From assembly GCA_029204225.1 (NCBI GenBank), contig CM055097.1:45139366-45203365 (forward strand): a stretch of DNA of 64,000 nucleotides, in the 5' to 3' direction. Below the pieces are notes generated by a model. It was not told where the DNA came from, made no database searches, and saw nothing but the letters and a program-made list of their open reading frames with translations. Origin of the DNA: Diphasiastrum complanatum. Its lineage: Eukaryota > Streptophyta > Lycopodiopsida > Lycopodiales > Lycopodiaceae. The position numbers and the translations under genes were made by a program. Positions 59,765-64,000 of this stretch are shown piece by piece (the first letter of the stretch is position 1; each line of letters begins with the position of its first letter).

Positions 59765-60150
59765 GCTCACGCTCCTCCCGTCCCTCACGCTTACATCTCC
59801 ACCGGAGGCCAAGCTTACATCTCAATTGGAGGCCATTCTATTAAATCTCAACCGGAGGCCATTCTATTAAACCTCAACCAAAGTGATCTATCAGATCTCA
59901 ACCGACGCATTACCTCCAATCTCAACCGAAGACCTCAATGAAATTTCAACTAGAGTGCTCATTCATATCTCAACCGACGCACTGCCTCCAATCTCGACCA
60001 AAGGCCTCAGTGAAATCTCAACCGGAGTGCTCGTTCAGATCTCAACTGACGCACTGCATCCAATCTCAACTGAAGGCCTCAGTGAAATCTCAACCCGGAG
60101 TGCTCGTTCAGATATCAACCGACGCACTGCCTCCCATCTCAACCGGAGCC
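59765..60150 (+). repeat. 24-bp minisatellite, block 1, with 72-bp higher order
   Basis: The 24-bp unit begins ATCTCAACCG. Three unit types follow each other in fixed order: ...ACGCACTGCCTCCA, ...AAAGGCCTCAGTGAA and ...GAGTGCTCGTTCAG, giving a 72-bp higher-order repeat. As 24 is a multiple of three, all frames can stay open, giving translations such as ISTDALPP-ISTEGLSE repeated. I treat this as non-coding. Confidence 0.9.
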
Positions 60151-60744
60151 CATCGCTCAATCTCATCACCATCGCAACTGACTGCATTCCATCACAACTA
60201 GACCGCCTTCCATAGCATCGCAACTGACCGCATTCCATCACAACTAGACCGCCTTCCATAGCACCGCAATTGACCGCATTCAACTACAACAATCTTTAAC
60301 TATCACATTCACCAGTAGCGACTGCATTTAATCGCCATCAGACCACCTACTAACTACTTTCGCCCTTGAACTGTAGCCATCGCATACAAACCGCACTCCC
60401 CCCATCTTACGACTGCCCTCTCACCGCATCACACCCGCAATAGTCTGCACTCGCCCCACCTTACGACTGCCCTCCCACCGCAACACACCGCAACCATCCC
60501 CATTCACCCGTCGCGACCGCATTGAATCCCAACCAGCCACATTCCATCGCAATACCGCACTCCACCGCAAACAGGCCACACCACCATAAATCGTAGCAAC
60601 CGCATTAACCTATAAAGAGGCCGCATCCCAGCCGATCGCATTCAACCGTACCCCCTATTCCTCCCAGACAAACCTCCACACTTACCCCCTAAAGCCTCAC
60701 ACTGCCTCAGCCACCCTTCACGCTCCTTCCATCCCCTCACACTT
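60151..60744 (+). repeat. ACCGCA-rich degenerate repeat, block 1
   Basis: Irregular tandem repetition of short motifs such as CAACTAGACCGCCTTCCATA and CCGCATTCAACC. The plus strand is rich in C and A and very poor in G. No gene is supported. Confidence 0.7.
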
Positions 60745-61295
60745 CAATTCTCAACCGGAGTGCTCATTCAGATCTCAACCAACGCACTGCCTCCCATCTC
60801 AACAAGAGTAATCTATCAGATCTCAACCAACGCACTGCCTACCATCTCAACCGAAGTGATCTATCAGATCTCAACCGATGGCTTCATTCAGATCTCAACC
60901 GACGCATTGCCTCTCATCTCAATTGGAGTGATCTATCAGATCTCAACCGACGACCTCACTTAGATCTCAAGCGACGACCTCACTCAAATCTCAACCGATG
61001 GCCCTGTATCAGATCTCAACCGATGGCCTCACTCAAATCTCAACCGAAGGCCCTATATTAGATCTCAATAGACGGTCTCACTCAAATCTCAATCGACGGC
61101 CCTGTATCAGATTTCAACCGACGGTCGTGTGTCAAATCTCAACCGACGGCCCAGTGTCAAATCTCAACTGGAGCCCCTTAGTGAAATCTCAACCAGAGTG
61201 CTTGTTCAGATCTCAACCGACGCACTGCCTCCCATCTCAACCGGAGCTGATTTGTCAAATCTCAACCGACGCACCTGCTCAATTCTCAATCGGAC
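60745..61295 (+). repeat. 24-bp minisatellite, block 2
   Basis: The ATCTCAACCG-based 24-bp unit reappears with further unit types (GATCTATCAG, GGCCCTGTATCAG, GACCTCACTCAA) in about 20 copies. The unit set overlaps with block 1, so both come from one array that was split or separately amplified around the ACCGCA block. Confidence 0.85.
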
Positions 61296-62090
61296 CAAAT
61301 CCACACACCGACAACCTTCTAACTACATTTGTCTTGAACCACAAACACACCACATCTATCCGCCATAGCCCCGCAACTGTCCGCATACCAACGCAACTAA
61401 ACCACCTTCCACAACCATCGCAATTACCACCACAACTGACCGCACTCTCACCACCTTACGACTGCACTCAGACCACTTTTAACCGCAAATGTCCGCATAC
61501 CAACGCAACTAAACCACCTTCTATAACCATCGCAATTACCACTTGAACTGACCGCACTCTCACCACCTTACGACTGCACTCAGGCCGCTTTCAACCATAA
61601 ACAACCGCATCCCAACTACTTCAGCCCTTGAACCGTAGCCACCGCATTCCGACCACACTAACACCGCTTTTCGACTGCCCTTGCACAGCATCCCGACCTT
61701 CCACCTCCATCTGCCATTGCACCGCAACTAACCGCATTCCATAGCAACCAGACAACCTATCACCGCAACTATCGCATTCACCCGTAGAAACCGCAAACAC
61801 ACCGCAATCAAACCACCTCCACAGTAAACTGTAGGGACCACAATCAAACCACCTCCACCGTAAACCATAGGGACCGCAATCAAACCGCCTCCGCCCTTGA
61901 CCCGTAACCCTGCATTGATTCGTAGTGATTCTCGTAAACCGTAATGCCCGTATTCAACTACAAACAAACCGCACAACGATCGCCTTCCACCGTAGCCACC
62001 GTATTCAACCGAACCCCAACCACATCGGTTGTTGCAACGTAGTGACCCCACTCACTACTAACAGATCACATTTAGACCCGTAGCGACCAC
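61296..62090 (+). repeat. ACCGCA-rich degenerate repeat, block 2
   Basis: Repetition of CGCAATCAAACCACCTCCAC, CCGCATACCAACGCAACT and related motifs. A unit of about 120 bp (CCGCATACCAACGCAACTAA to CTTACGACTGCACTCAG) occurs twice at about 61380-61470 and 61493-61580. C/A-rich, G-poor on the plus strand. Confidence 0.7.
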
Positions 62091-62094
62091 ATCC

Positions 62095-62720
62095 CAACAT
62101 TTTTCGATATACTTTTTTTGAGTCATATTTTTCGAGCCTTTGTTAAATTTTTCGATACTCCTTTATTTTTTCGAGTCATATTTTTTGAGCCTTTGCTAAA
62201 AAATTTCGATACTTCCAATACTGTTTTCGAGTTCTATTTTTTCGAGTCCTAATTTTTCGATACATTTTTTCGAGTCACTAGAAAAAATTTTGAGCCATTA
62301 TTTTTCGATACATTTTTTCGAGTCACTAAAGAAAATCTTTGAGCCATTATTTTCGATACATTTTTTTTGAGCCTTCTGTTTTTCGAGTCATCTATTTTTT
62401 GAGTCCCATATTTTTTTCGATACATTATTTCGAGTCATCAATTTTTTGAGTCCACTATTTTTTCGATACATTTTTTTTGAGCCTTCAATTTTTTCGATAC
62501 ATTTTTTTTTATTCACCTACACAGATTTTCGATACAATTTTTTCAAGTCACCAACAAAAAAAAAAAATTCGATTTAGTTTTTCAAGTCACAAGCATAATT
62601 TTTCGATACAATTATTTTGAGCCTTTTATTTTTCGAGTCCTCTTTTTCGAGTCCTCTGTTTTTCGATACTTTATTTTTTGACGTCATCATTTTTTCCGAT
62701 CTAGACAATTTTTCTACCCG
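62095..62720 (+). repeat. TTTTTCGAGTC/TTTTTCGATAC repeat
   Basis: Dozens of alternating copies of TTTTTCGAGTC and TTTTTCGATAC, 10-14 bp apart. A longer unit of about 50 bp is duplicated at about 62245-62345. It joins sharply to the C/A-rich block on its left and to an A-rich run on its right. Confidence 0.85.
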
Positions 62721-62827
62721 ATACAAAAAAAAAAAAATCTAAAAAAAACCAAAAATCTAAAAACCCTAAAAAAATCCAAAAACACCAGAAACACATACCC
62801 AACACAAAAAAGCCACAACAGTACCCA

Positions 62828-63235
62828 ATGGACCAGCATATAGATCCTCAAATCCCAGACGATTATCCATACGAGGTAAGGTCTCCTGTAGCTGAACAAA
62901 TCAGACGTCATAGATTCTACCGAATGTGGTCCCAACTCCAAGAGCCATCCACAAATCCATTCGAAAGACAAGAATCTGATAGAGCCGAGTCTTCACGAGC
63001 ATGACCCCATTTTTATGGTGCTGAACCGTCACAGGCCAAAACCAACTTTAATGGAGTTTTTGCTACCCACAGTGCTCATCATGAGAGACGTACACCCAAG
63101 CTAGATCTACCAAAGTTTGATGGTAGTTCGGACACTCAAAGATTTTTGCAAATCTTTGAGAATGCATGTGATGTGTATGGCGAAACATCTCCCGATGCTA
63201 TGGTCCAACTGTTTTCAATGACGGCTTGGGGGTGA
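62828..63235 (+). pseudogene. Ty3/gypsy gag, N-terminal fragment
   Basis: ATG at 62828 starts MDQHIDPQIPDDYPYEVRSP; an in-frame TGA occurs at 63002. The frame continues PKLDLPKFDGSSDTQRFLQI followed by FENACDVYGETSPDAMVQLF, the beginning of a gypsy retrotrans_gag domain. It breaks off near 63235, well before a nucleocapsid. It is followed by about 170 bp of unassigned sequence and then the copia gag on the other strand. Confidence 0.75.
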
Positions 63236-63406
63236 AGCTTCTAGAGTTGATTGGTTGCTTCTACTTGGTTGGGTGGTTGCTCCATAGTGTGTTTTCCATT
63301 GTGTGTTATCTTGTAAGCAGGATCTTAGGGAGCTTCCCTTATAAACATAGTGATAACTCTGGTAAGAGTTAAATCTGTGTGTGTCGATATGGTCATCACC
63401 CAGTTC

Positions 63407-64000
<594 letters not shown>

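Noticed and set aside
60998-61546. 182-codon open frame with IST-type repeats
   Set aside because: The 24-bp unit is a multiple of three, so open frames persist by arithmetic; several frames are open at once and no start context or domain is seen.

Overview
The window is nuclear DNA of a land plant. The evidence is two intron-rich genes for predicted plastid proteins set in A+T-rich DNA full of decayed Ty1/copia, Ty3/gypsy and LINE retroelements and long (GA)n/(CT)n tracts. The LINE type and repeat style suggest a seed-free plant such as a fern or lycophyte, but that is an impression and the sequence does not prove it.

Region by region. 1-8.3 kb: a decayed copia gag-protease on the + strand, then an odd composite in which two inverted copia LTRs (3954-5127 on -, 7301-8246 on +) enclose an RT-RNase H piece on - joined back-to-back to a gag piece on +. 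8.6-14 kb: a 62-bp tandem array, pieces of an unnamed transposase-like gene on both strands, and a CpG-rich inverted repeat. 16.6-20 kb: remnants of copia gag, a gypsy LTR and a copia protease. 21.4-25.9 kb: an 11-exon gene of the SPA15/AAF senescence-associated chloroplast family, which splices to an intact 412-codon frame. 29.0-29.5 kb: a 52-bp tandem array with three-monomer higher-order structure, then a foldback MITE.

29.7-53.5 kb: an 8-exon gene for a plastid type I DnaJ (DJA5/DJA6-like), reconstructing to 442 codons. Intron 1 (about 14.6 kb) carries a head-to-tail train of LINE copies that each end in a (TC)n tail, plus a deleted copia element. Intron 3 holds a hAT fragment and a deleted gypsy, and intron 5 another decayed gypsy. 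53.5-58.2 kb: an 80-bp tRNA-like retroposon with a perfect 17-bp target duplication, and a (GA)n-only insertion with an 8-bp duplication. 58.2-64 kb: a copia LTR and gag remnant, then a putative gypsy LTR, PBS and gag whose roughly 3-kb leader consists of three kinds of tandem repeat, and finally another inverted copia gag/LTR junction made through a (CT)n tract.

The two host genes probably both act in the chloroplast, one as a stroma chaperone and one in a senescence-linked role that is poorly defined. Everything else looks like transposon debris. The most notable signal is the LINE family: its copies carry a covarying 3' hairpin, end in (TC)n, start at (TC)n, and seem able to seed pure (GA)n tracts.
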